This document shows positions 4,813-12,881 of a stretch of DNA of 64,000 nt, one piece after another. Position 1 is the first letter of the stretch; every line of letters starts with the position of its first letter. Source of the stretch: Nocardioides sp. Root1257 (GTDB lineage: Bacteria; Actinomycetota; Actinomycetes; Propionibacteriales; Nocardioidaceae); the NCBI RefSeq assembly GCF_001425175.1, contig NZ_LMDV01000014.1, positions 62,001 to 126,000 of the forward strand, given 5' to 3'. A model generated the notes under the pieces. That model searched no databases, was not told where the DNA came from, and saw nothing but the letters and a program-made list of their open reading frames with translations. A program made the position numbers and the translations under genes.

Positions 4813-6807
4813 GTGTCCGACCTCAAGATCGTCCTCGCCCACGCAGATGCGCGTGAGGACCGGTCGGTCACGACGGGCACCAAGGCCTGGGAGCTGTTCG
4901 CCGAGGACACCTCGGTGATCGCCGCGCGCGTGAACGGCGCCCTGAAGGACCTCGCCTACGTGCTCGCCGACGGCGACGAGGTCGAGGGCGTCGCGATCGA
5001 CAGCAAGGACGGCCACGACATCCTGCGGCACTCGACCGCGCACGTGATGGCCCAGGCGGTGCAGCAGCTCTTCCCGGAGGCCAAGCTCGGCATCGGGCCG
5101 CCGATCGAGAACGGCTTCTACTACGACTTCGACGTCGAGACCCCGTTCGTGCCCGAGGACCTCGCGAAGATCGAGACCGCGATGCGGAAGATCATCAAGG
5201 AGGGCCAGCGCTTCGAGCGCCGGGTCACCACCGACCACGACGCGATCCACGAGCTGCAGGACGAGCCCTACAAGATCGAGCTGATCGGCCTCAAGGGGTC
5301 CGGGAAGTCCGACGACGCTGCAGAAGGAGCGAGCGTCGAGGTCGGCGCCGGCGAGCTCACGATCTACGACAACGTCAACCGCAAGGGCGAGGTCGCGTGG
5401 AGCGACCTCTGCCGCGGCCCGCACCTGCCGACCACCAAGCGGATCCCGGCGTTCAAGCTGATGCGCTCGGCCGCGGCGTACTGGCGCGGCGACGAGAAGA
5501 ACAAGCAGCTCCAGCGCATCTACGGCACCGCCTGGGAGTCCAAGGAGGCGCTCGACGAGCACCTGCACCGGATCGAGGAGGCGGAGCGCCGCGACCACCG
5601 CAAGCTCGGCCGCGACCTCGACCTCTTCAGCTTCCCCGACGAGATCGGGTCCGGCCTGCCGGTCTTCCACCCCAAGGGCGGCGTGATCAAGCGGGAGATG
5701 GAGGACTACGTCCGTCGGCGGCACATCGAGGAGGGCTTCGAGTACGTCGGCACCCCGCACATCGCCAAGGAGGGGCTGTTCTACACCTCCGGCCACCTGC
5801 CCTACTACGGCGAGGGCATGTTCCCTGCGCTGGACGTCGACGGGATGGACTACCGCCTCAAGGCGATGAACTGCCCGATGCACAACCTGATCTTCCGGTC
5901 GCGGCAGCGCTCGTACCGCGAGCTGCCGCTGCGGCTCTTCGAGTTCGGGTCGGTCTACCGGCACGAGAAGTCGGGCGTGATCCACGGCCTCACCCGGGTG
6001 CGCGGCTTCGCGCAGGACGACTCGCACTCCTACGTCACCAAGGAGCAGGCGCCCGGGGAGATCAAGCACCTCCTCGAGTTCTGCCTCGGGCTCTTCCGCG
6101 ACTTCGGACTCGACGACTTCTACCTCGAGCTCTCCACCCGCGACGACTCCAAGCCCGACAAGTTCATCGGCTCCGACGAGGACTGGGAGATCGCGACCAA
6201 GGTGCTGGAGGACGTCTGCATCGAGTCGGGGCTCGAGCTCGTGCCCGACCCGGGCGGCGCGGCCTACTACGGCCCGAAGGTCTCCGTGCAGGCCCGCGAC
6301 GCGATCGGTCGCACCTGGCAGATGTCGACGATCCAGTACGACTTCAACCAGCCGTCGGCCGACCGGTTCGACCTCGAGTACGTCGCCTCCGACGGCACCC
6401 GCCAGCAGCCGGTGATGATCCACTCGGCGAAGTTCGGCTCCATCGAGCGCTTCATCGGCGTGCTGGTCGAGCACTACGCCGGCGCGTTCCCGCCGTGGCT
6501 CGCGCCCGTGCAGGTCCAGGCGATCCCGGTGGCCGACACCTTCGCCGACTACCTGTACGACGTCGCGAAGCAGATGCGGGCGCAGGGCCTGCGCGTGGAG
6601 GTCGACGACTCGGACGACCGGATGCAGAAGAAGATCCGCAACGCGCAGCTCCAGAAGGTGCCGTTCATGATGATCGCCGGTGCCGACGACGTCGCCGCCG
6701 GCGCGGTCTCGTTCCGCTACCGCGACGGCCGGCAGGACAACGGCGTGCCGATCGCCGAGGCGATCCAGCGGGTCGTCGACGCGGTCGCGTCGCGCGAGCA
6801 GGTGTGA
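4813..6807 (+). CDS. thrS: Threonine-tRNA ligase
   Basis: A 664-residue class II aminoacyl-tRNA synthetase that charges tRNA-Thr. The order is an N-terminal TGS domain (about 1-65), an editing domain with H73-STA-H77 and C200 in DLCRGPH, a catalytic core (about 270-545) with zinc ligand C354 in MNCPMH, motif 2 R383-HEKSG, and motif 3 around FGSIERF, and then a C-terminal anticodon-binding domain. The GTG start follows AAGGAG by 5 nt. It has a 15-residue acidic insertion (KGSGKSDDAAEGASVEVG) in the editing domain, compared with the usual sequence. It heads the conserved thrS-HIT-pgsA neighbourhood. Confidence 0.97.
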   Translation: MSDLKIVLAHADAREDRSVTTGTKAWELFAEDTSVIAARVNGALKDLAYVLADGDEVEGVAIDSKDGHDILRHSTAHVMAQAVQQLFPEAKLGIGPPIENGFYYDFDVETPFVPEDLAKIETAMRKIIKEGQRFERRVTTDHDAIHELQDEPYKIELIGLKGSGKSDDAAEGASVEVGAGELTIYDNVNRKGEVAWSDLCRGPHLPTTKRIPAFKLMRSAAAYWRGDEKNKQLQRIYGTAWESKEALDEHLHRIEEAERRDHRKLGRDLDLFSFPDEIGSGLPVFHPKGGVIKREMEDYVRRRHIEEGFEYVGTPHIAKEGLFYTSGHLPYYGEGMFPALDVDGMDYRLKAMNCPMHNLIFRSRQRSYRELPLRLFEFGSVYRHEKSGVIHGLTRVRGFAQDDSHSYVTKEQAPGEIKHLLEFCLGLFRDFGLDDFYLELSTRDDSKPDKFIGSDEDWEIATKVLEDVCIESGLELVPDPGGAAYYGPKVSVQARDAIGRTWQMSTIQYDFNQPSADRFDLEYVASDGTRQQPVMIHSAKFGSIERFIGVLVEHYAGAFPPWLAPVQVQAIPVADTFADYLYDVAKQMRAQGLRVEVDDSDDRMQKKIRNAQLQKVPFMMIAGADDVAAGAVSFRYRDGRQDNGVPIAEAIQRVVDAVASREQV

Positions 6808-6814
6808 CCGGCCG

Positions 6815-7771
6815 GTGACCGTGCGCGGCGCCGTCCTGGTGGCCGTCGCTGCGCTCCTCACGGCGTGCTCGGCGAGCGACGGCCCCTCGGACGCGCCCGC
6901 GGCAGCGCCGTCGACGCAGCGACCGACCGCCGTCGTGACGCCGACGGCGGACCCGCAGACCTCGCGGCTCCAGGCCCTCGCGCAGCTCGCCGAGCAGCGG
7001 GCGGCCGCGCTGCCGAGCGCGCCGCCGACCGGGGCCGCGCTCGCGGCGAACGGCCCGGTGCTCGGGGCGGACATCAGCTGGCCGCAGTGCCCGAAAGGGA
7101 TGGGCATCCCGGAGCGACGGACCCTCGGTCTGCCGATGCCGCTCCCCGAGGCGCAGTACGTCGTCGTCGGTCTCACCAACGGGCCGGGGTTCACCGCCAA
7201 CCCCTGTCTCGCCAGCCAGGTCGCCTGGATCCGCGAGCGGCACCTCCTCGCGTCGGCGTACGCCGTCGTCAGCCGGCCCGATGCCGCCGCGGTGGCCGAG
7301 CACGGCGGCACCGGGCCCTTCGACGGTGCGACCGACGTCGGTGCCCTCGCCAACACCGGCTACCAGCAGGCACTCGCCAACGTCGCCACGATGCGCGCGG
7401 CCGGGCTCGACAGCCCGATCATCTGGGTCGACGTCGAGCCGGTGCCCGACTTCGACTGGGGTGACGACATCGAGGCCAACGGTGCCGTCGTGCAGGGCGC
7501 CGCAAGGGGGTACGCCGACGCCGGCTACGACGTGGGCGTCTACTCGACGCCGCACCTCTGGAGCGAGGTGGTCGGCGACCTCGCGCTCGGGCTGCCCGAG
7601 TGGCGCGCCGCGGGCGAGACGTCGCAGGCCGAGGCGCTGGACCGCTGCGGCGACGACTGGCAGATCCAGGGCGGTGACGCGGTGCTCGGCCAGTGGGTGG
7701 CCGAGAGCCGCGACCTGGACGTCACCTGCCCGGGTGTCACCGACCTGTCGCGGTGGTTCCGCCAGTACTGA
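6815..7771 (+). CDS. Secreted lipoprotein with GH25-like barrel
   Basis: A 318-residue predicted lipoprotein. A short signal peptide ends in the lipobox LTAC (Cys about residue 18), followed by a Thr/Pro/Ala-rich linker of about 50 residues. The exported domain begins GADISWPQC and carries IIWVDVEPVPDFDW. The Asp and the Asp-x-Glu at strand ends are what glycoside hydrolase 25/DUF1906-type barrels use, so peptidoglycan or glycan hydrolysis is plausible but not shown. Several cysteines (WPQC, NPC, DRC, VTC) suggest disulfides. The GTG start lies 7 bp after thrS. The 3' end overlaps the converging GNAT gene by 35 bp. Confidence 0.7.
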   Translation: MTVRGAVLVAVAALLTACSASDGPSDAPAAAPSTQRPTAVVTPTADPQTSRLQALAQLAEQRAAALPSAPPTGAALAANGPVLGADISWPQCPKGMGIPERRTLGLPMPLPEAQYVVVGLTNGPGFTANPCLASQVAWIRERHLLASAYAVVSRPDAAAVAEHGGTGPFDGATDVGALANTGYQQALANVATMRAAGLDSPIIWVDVEPVPDFDWGDDIEANGAVVQGAARGYADAGYDVGVYSTPHLWSEVVGDLALGLPEWRAAGETSQAEALDRCGDDWQIQGGDAVLGQWVAESRDLDVTCPGVTDLSRWFRQY

Positions 7772-8234
7772 CGGCCTTCTCGTAGCGCCGGCAGGGCGAG
7801 ATGTACGTCGCGCCGTCCGCGACGACCTCGTACGGCAGGTCGCCCTCGTCGTGCCACCCGTGCTTCTCATAGAAGCTGCGAGCCCGGGCGTTGCCCGCCA
7901 CGACCGCCAGCCAGGCGACGTCGTGGCCGGCGGCCGCGACCTGCTGCTCGGCGGCGGCCAGCAGCGGCGCGGCGATGCCGGAGCCGTGGCGCCGCGGGTC
8001 GACGAAGACCTGCTCGACCTCGTCGCCGTGGACCATCGTGAAGCCGACGACCTCCCCGTCCACCTCGGCCACCGTGGTGTCGGCCACCCGGGCCGGCGTG
8101 CGGGCGTGGAAGGCGTCCAGGGTGCGTGCCGCCGTCAGGCCCTCGGGCACGTTGCCGGGGTGCGCCACGTGCCAGGCGCGGTGCCAGACGTCGGCGACGG
8201 CACCCATGTCGTCGGGTCGCGCAGGACGGATCAT
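7737..8234 (-). CDS. GNAT family N-acetyltransferase
   Basis: A 165-residue acetyltransferase. It begins MIRPARPDDMGAV, the usual GNAT opening, has the FVDPRRHGSGIAAPLL motif A (acetyl-CoA binding) and a final ARSFYEKHGW motif typical of RimI-like enzymes. The substrate is unknown. It is transcribed divergently from the HIT gene from a shared symmetric promoter (8232-8260) and appears leaderless. The last 35 bp overlap the end of the lipoprotein gene on the other strand. Confidence 0.85.
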   Translation of the reverse strand: MIRPARPDDMGAVADVWHRAWHVAHPGNVPEGLTAARTLDAFHARTPARVADTTVAEVDGEVVGFTMVHGDEVEQVFVDPRRHGSGIAAPLLAAAEQQVAAAGHDVAWLAVVAGNARARSFYEKHGWHDEGDLPYEVVADGATYISPCRRYEKAVSTGGTTATGR

Positions 8235-8260
8235 GGCCTCACCCTAGGGTTGAGGCCATG
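8232..8260. promoter_or_regulatory. Symmetric divergent leaderless promoter
   Basis: The two divergent start codons (complement of CAT at 8232-8234; ATG at 8258-8260) are the ends of a 29-bp near-palindrome centred on ACCCTAGGGT (8241-8250). Read either way, TAGGGT is followed by (T)GAGGCC and then ATG. Both genes therefore have a -10 box 6-7 nt from the start, and the two -10 boxes overlap. RNA polymerase can serve only one direction at a time. Confidence 0.7.
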
Positions 8261-8779
8261 ACCGATCCCGCGGGAGCCCAGCGCGACGGGTTCGAGGGCT
8301 TCGACCGCCTCTGGACCCCGCACCGGATGGCGTACGTCGCGCCGCCCGAGCCCACCGGCGGGGGGTGCCCGTTCTGCGCGATGGGGGAGCAGCCGCTCGA
8401 GGAGAGCCTGGTGATCCACCGCGGCGAGACCTGCTTCGCGGTGCTCAACCTGCACCCCTACAACCCCGGTCACCTGATGGTCCTGCCACATCGGCACGTC
8501 GCGGAGCTCGAGGACCTGAGCACGGAGGAGGTCACCGAGCTGATGACGACGACCCAGCGCGCGGTGCAGGTGCTCCGCGAGGTCAGTGGTCCGCACGCCT
8601 TCAACGTCGGCCTCAACCTGGGCGGCGTCGCCGGCGGCTCGCTGTCGCAGCACCTGCACCAGCACGTCGTGCCACGCTGGTCGGGCGACGCCAACTTCAT
8701 CACGGTGCTCGCCGGCACCAAGACCCTCCCACAGCTGCTCTCCGACACGCGGACGCTGCTCGCCGAGGCGTGGGCATGA
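8258..8779 (+). CDS. HIT-family nucleotide hydrolase/phosphorylase
   Basis: A 173-residue histidine-triad protein. The signature QHLHQHVVP (H-x-H-x-H) carries the catalytic His, and CPFC near residue 45 matches the zinc half-site of Ap4A-phosphorylase-like actinobacterial HIT proteins (Rv2613c type). The family cleaves or phosphorolyses diadenosine polyphosphates and related nucleotides. Location close to thrS and pgsA is the conserved actinobacterial context, which supports orthology with Rv2613c. The stop overlaps the next start (ATGA), so it is co-translated with the phosphatase gene. Confidence 0.88.
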   Translation: MTDPAGAQRDGFEGFDRLWTPHRMAYVAPPEPTGGGCPFCAMGEQPLEESLVIHRGETCFAVLNLHPYNPGHLMVLPHRHVAELEDLSTEEVTELMTTTQRAVQVLREVSGPHAFNVGLNLGGVAGGSLSQHLHQHVVPRWSGDANFITVLAGTKTLPQLLSDTRTLLAEAWA

Positions 8780-9546
8780 CGGACGCCGACCTGGCCGCGC
8801 GCCTGGTCCGCGAGGCCGGCACGCTCGCGCACCGGATGCGCGGGGACGGCATCGCCGCGGACACGAAGACGTCGGTCTCGGACGTCGTCACGGCTGCCGA
8901 CCACGCAGCCGAGCGCCAGGTCGTCGACACCCTCGCCGTCGAGCGCCCCGACGACGGGGTGCTGGGGGAGGAGGGTGCCTCCCGCGCCGGCACCAGCGGA
9001 CGCACCTGGGTCATCGACCCGGTCGACGGCACCTACAACTTCGTCGCCGGCCTCGACTGGTGGTGCTCGGCGCTCGCGCTGATCGACGGCGACGACCTGC
9101 TCGTCGGCGCGGTCCACCACCCGGCGACCGGGCGCACCTTCGTCGGCGGCCCGGACCTCCCGCCGCACGTCGACGGCGTGCCGCTGGCCCCGCTGGTCGA
9201 CCGACCGCTCGCCGAGTCCTGCCTCACGACGTACCTGCACCCGCCGTTCTACGGCGACGAGGTGGGCGCCGCGTTCGGCCGGATGGCCAACGGCGCCGCC
9301 ACGGTGCGGATGCTCGGCTCCGGGACGATGGACGCGATGGCGGTCGCCGAGGGCCGGCTGCACGTGCTCTGCCAGCACTCCGTGCCGCCCTGGGACGAGC
9401 TGCCCGGCGCCGCGATCATCCGTGGTGTCGGCGGGCACGTCGCGAAGGTGCGGGCAGCCGGCAGGGACTGGCACGTCGCCGGCGCGCCCACGGCCGTCGC
9501 CGAGGTCGTGGCCCTGCTCAGCGCAGGCGCGCCGCCAGCACCGTGA
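8776..9546 (+). CDS. Inositol monophosphatase-family protein
   Basis: A 256-residue Mg-dependent, Li-sensitive-type phosphatase. The metal-binding motif DPVDGTYNFVAG is present, as are the upstream GEEG glutamate and the C-terminal WDELPGAAII motif. Substrates of the family include inositol-1-phosphate, histidinol phosphate and fructose-1,6-bisphosphate. Being close to a phosphatidylinositol-phosphate synthase gene (17390) favours inositol phosphate, but this is contextual. The ATGA overlap with the HIT gene implies one operon. The end overlaps the converging SpoIIE gene by 29 bp. Confidence 0.85.
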   Translation: MTDADLAARLVREAGTLAHRMRGDGIAADTKTSVSDVVTAADHAAERQVVDTLAVERPDDGVLGEEGASRAGTSGRTWVIDPVDGTYNFVAGLDWWCSALALIDGDDLLVGAVHHPATGRTFVGGPDLPPHVDGVPLAPLVDRPLAESCLTTYLHPPFYGDEVGAAFGRMANGAATVRMLGSGTMDAMAVAEGRLHVLCQHSVPPWDELPGAAIIRGVGGHVAKVRAAGRDWHVAGAPTAVAEVVALLSAGAPPAP

Positions 9547-11233
9547 CGTCGTCGTGCAGGCGGTCGTCGGCCAGGGCGGCGACCTCCGCGACCAGCTCCG
9601 TCAGGGGACGGCCGGCCAGCTCGGCCACACGCTGACGCAGTCGCTCGACGCCCTGGTCGATGTCGCGGCTGCGGGACTCGACGACGCCGTCGGTGATCAG
9701 CACCGCGATGCAGCCGGGCTCCAGCGTGACCTGCTCGGAGGTACGCCGCATCCGGGGCTGGACGCCGAGGGGCAACCCTGCCCCGAGGGAGATGACGTCG
9801 GCCGTGCCGTCGGGGCGCGCGAGCACCAGTGGCACGTGGCCGGCGCTGGAGAGCTCGAGCGTACCCTCCTCCGGGTCCACCAGGACCGCCGTGGCGGTGA
9901 CGAACTGCTCCGGCGCGTCGCGCACCATCATCTCGTCGGCCGCCTCCAGCAGGGCTGCGGGCGACGGCTCGACGGTGAGCAGGCCCCGGATGCCGGCTCG
10001 CACGTGGATCATCGTGGTCGCGGCGCGGACGCCGCGCCCCATGACGTCACCGACCACGAGGACCACCCCGCCGTTCGACGTGCCCACGGCGTCGTACCAG
10101 TCACCGCCCACGTGCTCGAGGTCGTCCCCACCCGGGGCGTAGAACGCGGCGATCTCGAACCGCTCCAACGACGGCAGCGGGCTGGCGGCGAGGCTGAACT
10201 GGAGCTCCTCCGAGATCGCCGTCGTACGCCGGAACAGCTCGGCCCGCTCCGCGGCGATGGCGTGCTGGGTGGTGAGCGTGTCCAGCAGCTGCGCGTTCTC
10301 CTCCGACAGGGACCGGTCCGCGTCGAGCTCCGCGCCACCGCCGATCAGCGCGCGCACCCGCTCGAGGCTGGCGGCCAGCACGGCCGAGACCTGGTCGGGC
10401 GTCAGTGCCTGCGAGAAGTCGGCGGTCACCTGCTGGAGCAGCAGGGCCCGCGCGGCGGCGTCCTCCTGACGCTGCTCCATCCGGATCCGCCCGGTGACGT
10501 CCTGGACGCAGCCGATCGTGCCGGCCGGGTTGCCGTCGGCGTCGACGAGTACCTTGCCGTGCGCCTCGATCCAGCGCGGCTTGCCGTCGGGGCGCACGAT
10601 CCGGTTGCGCAGCACGTAGGTGGCGCGCTCCTCCATGGCCCGCTGGACGACGGCGATCGCCTCCTCGCGGTCGTCCGGGTGGATGCTGCCGACCCAGGCG
10701 TCCCAGGTGCCGTCGAAGCTGCCCGGCTGGAGCCCGTAGATGTGGTGCATCTGGGCGTCCCACACGTTGGTGCCGTCGATGGCGTTCCAGTGCCAGGTCC
10801 CGAGCTCGGCGGCCGCGTGCGCGAGCCGGAGCCGCAGCTCGCTGGCCGCCGCCTCCGCCTCCGTACGCCGGATCTCGGTCATGTCCTCGAGCACGGCGAT
10901 CGCGCCGACGACTCCGCCGTCGGCGTCGAGGATCGGGTTCACGGTCGCCGCAGCGACCACGTCCTCGGCTCCGGCGCGGTCGACGATGACGTCGCCCTGC
11001 CACCGGATGCCCTGCAGCACGTGGGGCAGGGCCGGCGCCTCCCCGGGGCCGAGCGCGACCAGGTCGAGGACATGGGTCCCCACCAGCTCCTCGGGGCTGC
11101 GGCCGAACAGCTCGGCCGCAGCGGCGTTGGCGAAGGCGATGACCCCGAGCCCGTCGGTCGCGAGCACGGTGAGGCTCAGCGCGTGGAGCAGTCGCCGTTC
11201 GTCGGTCTCGCGCTCCACGTGGTCAGTATCCAC
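9518..11233 (-). CDS. PAS-PAS-SpoIIE (PP2C-type) serine phosphatase
   Basis: A 571-residue cytosolic sensor phosphatase of the RsbU/SpoIIE class. Residues about 15-125 and 135-260 are two PAS domains; the second has a PAC motif ending TIGCVQDVTGRIRMEQ. A helical linker (about 265-345) leads to the SpoIIE domain with the conserved GGDWYDA, GDVMGRG and a C-terminal HDDVTVLAARL. Such proteins dephosphorylate anti-anti-sigma factors in response to a signal bound by PAS. No anti-sigma or STAS partner is adjacent, so the target must be encoded elsewhere. Confidence 0.9.
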   Translation of the reverse strand: MDTDHVERETDERRLLHALSLTVLATDGLGVIAFANAAAAELFGRSPEELVGTHVLDLVALGPGEAPALPHVLQGIRWQGDVIVDRAGAEDVVAAATVNPILDADGGVVGAIAVLEDMTEIRRTEAEAAASELRLRLAHAAAELGTWHWNAIDGTNVWDAQMHHIYGLQPGSFDGTWDAWVGSIHPDDREEAIAVVQRAMEERATYVLRNRIVRPDGKPRWIEAHGKVLVDADGNPAGTIGCVQDVTGRIRMEQRQEDAAARALLLQQVTADFSQALTPDQVSAVLAASLERVRALIGGGAELDADRSLSEENAQLLDTLTTQHAIAAERAELFRRTTAISEELQFSLAASPLPSLERFEIAAFYAPGGDDLEHVGGDWYDAVGTSNGGVVLVVGDVMGRGVRAATTMIHVRAGIRGLLTVEPSPAALLEAADEMMVRDAPEQFVTATAVLVDPEEGTLELSSAGHVPLVLARPDGTADVISLGAGLPLGVQPRMRRTSEQVTLEPGCIAVLITDGVVESRSRDIDQGVERLRQRVAELAGRPLTELVAEVAALADDRLHDDVTVLAARLR

Positions 11234-11237
11234 AGCA

Positions 11238-11285
11238 ACGGACGATCTGGCTGGGGAACGAGGCGTGTCCAGCCAGATCGTCCGT
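11238..11285 (-). terminator. 17-bp stem terminator between xylA and the SpoIIE gene
   Basis: ACGGACGATCTGGCTGG (11238-11254) is the perfect complement of CCAGCCAGATCGTCCGT (11269-11285), with a 14-nt loop. It lies 9 bp after the xylA stop on the minus strand and 4 bp before the next start. There is no T tract, which is common for GC-rich actinobacterial terminators. Confidence 0.65.
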
Positions 11286-11294
11286 CGGTCTAGC

Positions 11295-12467
11295 TCAGCG
11301 GACGCCGTACAGGTACTCGAGCGCGAGCTGGTCGAGGTGCTCGAACGCCATGCCGCGCTGGGCGGCCGCGTCGGGGTCGAACGACTCCGCGCGCAGGTCG
11401 GCGACGGTCTCGCCGGCGGCCAGGCTCGGGACGCCGAGCTGGTCGACGCGCGCGTCCTTGAGCGCCTGCTGGACCTCGGGGTCGGCCCGGAAGGCCTGCA
11501 CCTTCTCGCGCAGGATCAGGTAGTTGCGCATGCAGCCCTCGGCCGAGGCCCAGACGCCGTCCATGTCCTCGGTCCGCGGCGGCTTGTAGTCGAAGTGCCG
11601 CGGACCCTCGTAGCCACCGTTCTCGACGATGTCGACGGTCCAGAACGCACCACGCGCGTTGCCGGCACCGAAGCGCAGGTCCTGGTCGTAGCGCGGGCCG
11701 GTCTGGCCATTGAGGTCGATGTGGAAGAGCTTCCCGTGCCACAGCGCCTGCGCCAGGCCGTGCGCGTAGTTGAGGGAGGCCATCTCCTCGTGCCCGGTCT
11801 CCGGGTTGAGGCCGACCAGCTCCGGGTGGTCCAGCTCGTTGATGAAGGCGAGCGCGTGCCCGATGGTCGGCAGCAGGATGTCGCCGCGCGGCTCGTTGGG
11901 CTTGGGCTCGATCGCGAACCGGATGTCGTAGCCCTGCTCGAGCACGTAGGCCCCGAGGGTGTTGAACGCCTCGGCGTAGCGGTCCAGGGCGGTCTTCACG
12001 TCCTTGGCGGCGCCCGACTCGGCGCCCTCGCGGCCGCCCCACGCGACGAACAGCGTGGCCCCCAGCTCGGCGGCCAGGTCCACCTGGTCGGCCGCCTTGC
12101 GGATCGCGAACCGGCGTACGTCGCGGTCGTTGTTGGTGAAGCCGCCGTCGCGGAAGACGGGGTGCGAGAAGAGGTTCGTCGTCACCATCGGGACGACGAG
12201 CCCGGTCTCCTCGAGCGCCTTGCGGAACGGCGCGAGGTGCTTCTCCCTGGTCGCCGGGTCGGCGTCGAACGGGAACACGTCGTTGTCGTGGAACGTGACG
12301 CCGTACGCGCCCAGGTCGCTCAGGCGGTGGATCGCCTCGGCCGGCGCGAGCTCCGGGCGCACCGCGCCGCCGAAGACGTCGACGCCCTGCCAGCCGACGG
12401 TCCAGAGACCGAAGGAGAACTTGTCCTCACGGGTGGGGGCGTAGCTGCCGTTCGTGGATGTGGTCAT
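11295..12467 (-). CDS. xylA: Xylose isomerase
   Basis: A 390-residue TIM-barrel isomerase that converts D-xylose to D-xylulose and needs two divalent metals. The family motifs are clear: VTFHDNDVFPF (catalytic His), FVAWGGREG, the metal-binding EPKPNEPRGD, NPETGHEEMA and FHIDLNGQ. The length is normal for the actinobacterial short class I enzymes. I chose the ATG at 12467 because GGAGG precedes it by 9 nt; longer in-frame extensions run into the operators. It is divergent from xylFGH and shares the regulatory region. No xylulokinase gene is nearby in the window. Confidence 0.96.
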   Translation of the reverse strand: MTTSTNGSYAPTREDKFSFGLWTVGWQGVDVFGGAVRPELAPAEAIHRLSDLGAYGVTFHDNDVFPFDADPATREKHLAPFRKALEETGLVVPMVTTNLFSHPVFRDGGFTNNDRDVRRFAIRKAADQVDLAAELGATLFVAWGGREGAESGAAKDVKTALDRYAEAFNTLGAYVLEQGYDIRFAIEPKPNEPRGDILLPTIGHALAFINELDHPELVGLNPETGHEEMASLNYAHGLAQALWHGKLFHIDLNGQTGPRYDQDLRFGAGNARGAFWTVDIVENGGYEGPRHFDYKPPRTEDMDGVWASAEGCMRNYLILREKVQAFRADPEVQQALKDARVDQLGVPSLAAGETVADLRAESFDPDAAAQRGMAFEHLDQLALEYLYGVR

Positions 12468-12492
12468 GGTGTCGGGCCTCCAGCGCGATTTC

Positions 12493-12589
12493 GTTTGGTC
12501 ATCCAACAAAGTCGAGATCAACTCCCCGTGGGGGCCGAAAAGCCGCCGGGTATGTTGCCGCCCACAACATACCCGGTGATCGCGGTCAC
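12493..12589. promoter_or_regulatory. xyl composite operator block 1 (xylA side)
   Basis: Three sites lie in a row: GTTTG-N7-AACAAA (12493-12510), the perfect palindrome GGTATGTTG-N7-CAACATACC (12549-12573) and GTGA-TCGCGG-TCAC (12576-12589), a good match to the CRP/GlxR-type GTGA-N6-TCAC. The first two fit operators for a ROK-type xylose repressor, such as the one at 16182. The first site lies 26 bp upstream of the xylA start. Block 2 repeats the same order. Confidence 0.65.
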
Positions 12590-12739
12590 AGTGCACCCCC
12601 GATCTGGACCTGGCGGCGCGCCCGTCGCGCTGGGGCGCGTGTCGGTCGGGTGTCGGAGGCGGGTCGGCCGGGTTTCGTCGCCGTACCGGACCAGTCCGCC
12701 AGATTACGATTCGGTCACGCTCAGGCGGGGCTGCACTTG

Positions 12740-12838
12740 GTTTGAACGTGCAACAAAACGCGGGGTGGGCAGGCGCTTGCCGAGCCTGTGCTCCCTCAGT
12801 ATGTTGTGCCGGACAACATAAGCCGTGACCGCGATCAC
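12740..12838. promoter_or_regulatory. xyl composite operator block 2 (xylF side)
   Basis: The order and orientation are as in block 1: GTTTG-N7-AACAAA (12740-12757), TATGTTGT-N5-ACAACATA (12800-12820) and GTGA-CCGCGA-TCAC (12825-12838). In both blocks the palindrome and the CRP-like site are exactly 4 bp apart. The last site ends 43 bp before the xylF start. The whole 12468-12881 intergenic stretch (414 bp) holds no gene, only these blocks and presumably the two promoters. Confidence 0.65.
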
Positions 12839-12881
12839 ATGACGTCGGTCACGGTTGATCCGAACCATGGAGGTCGAGGAA

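Noticed and set aside
4126..7356. Very long minus-strand open frame (over 1000 codons) opposite thrS
   Set aside because: It is an antisense frame kept open by high GC at codon position 3. Only its last 152 codons (the GNAT domain) are a plausible gene; the rest has no recognisable domain and lies over thrS.
12740..12838. A riboswitch upstream of xylF
   Set aside because: The conserved elements are DNA palindromes matching repressor and CRP-type operators and are repeated on the xylA side. No paired RNA fold of a known class is evident.
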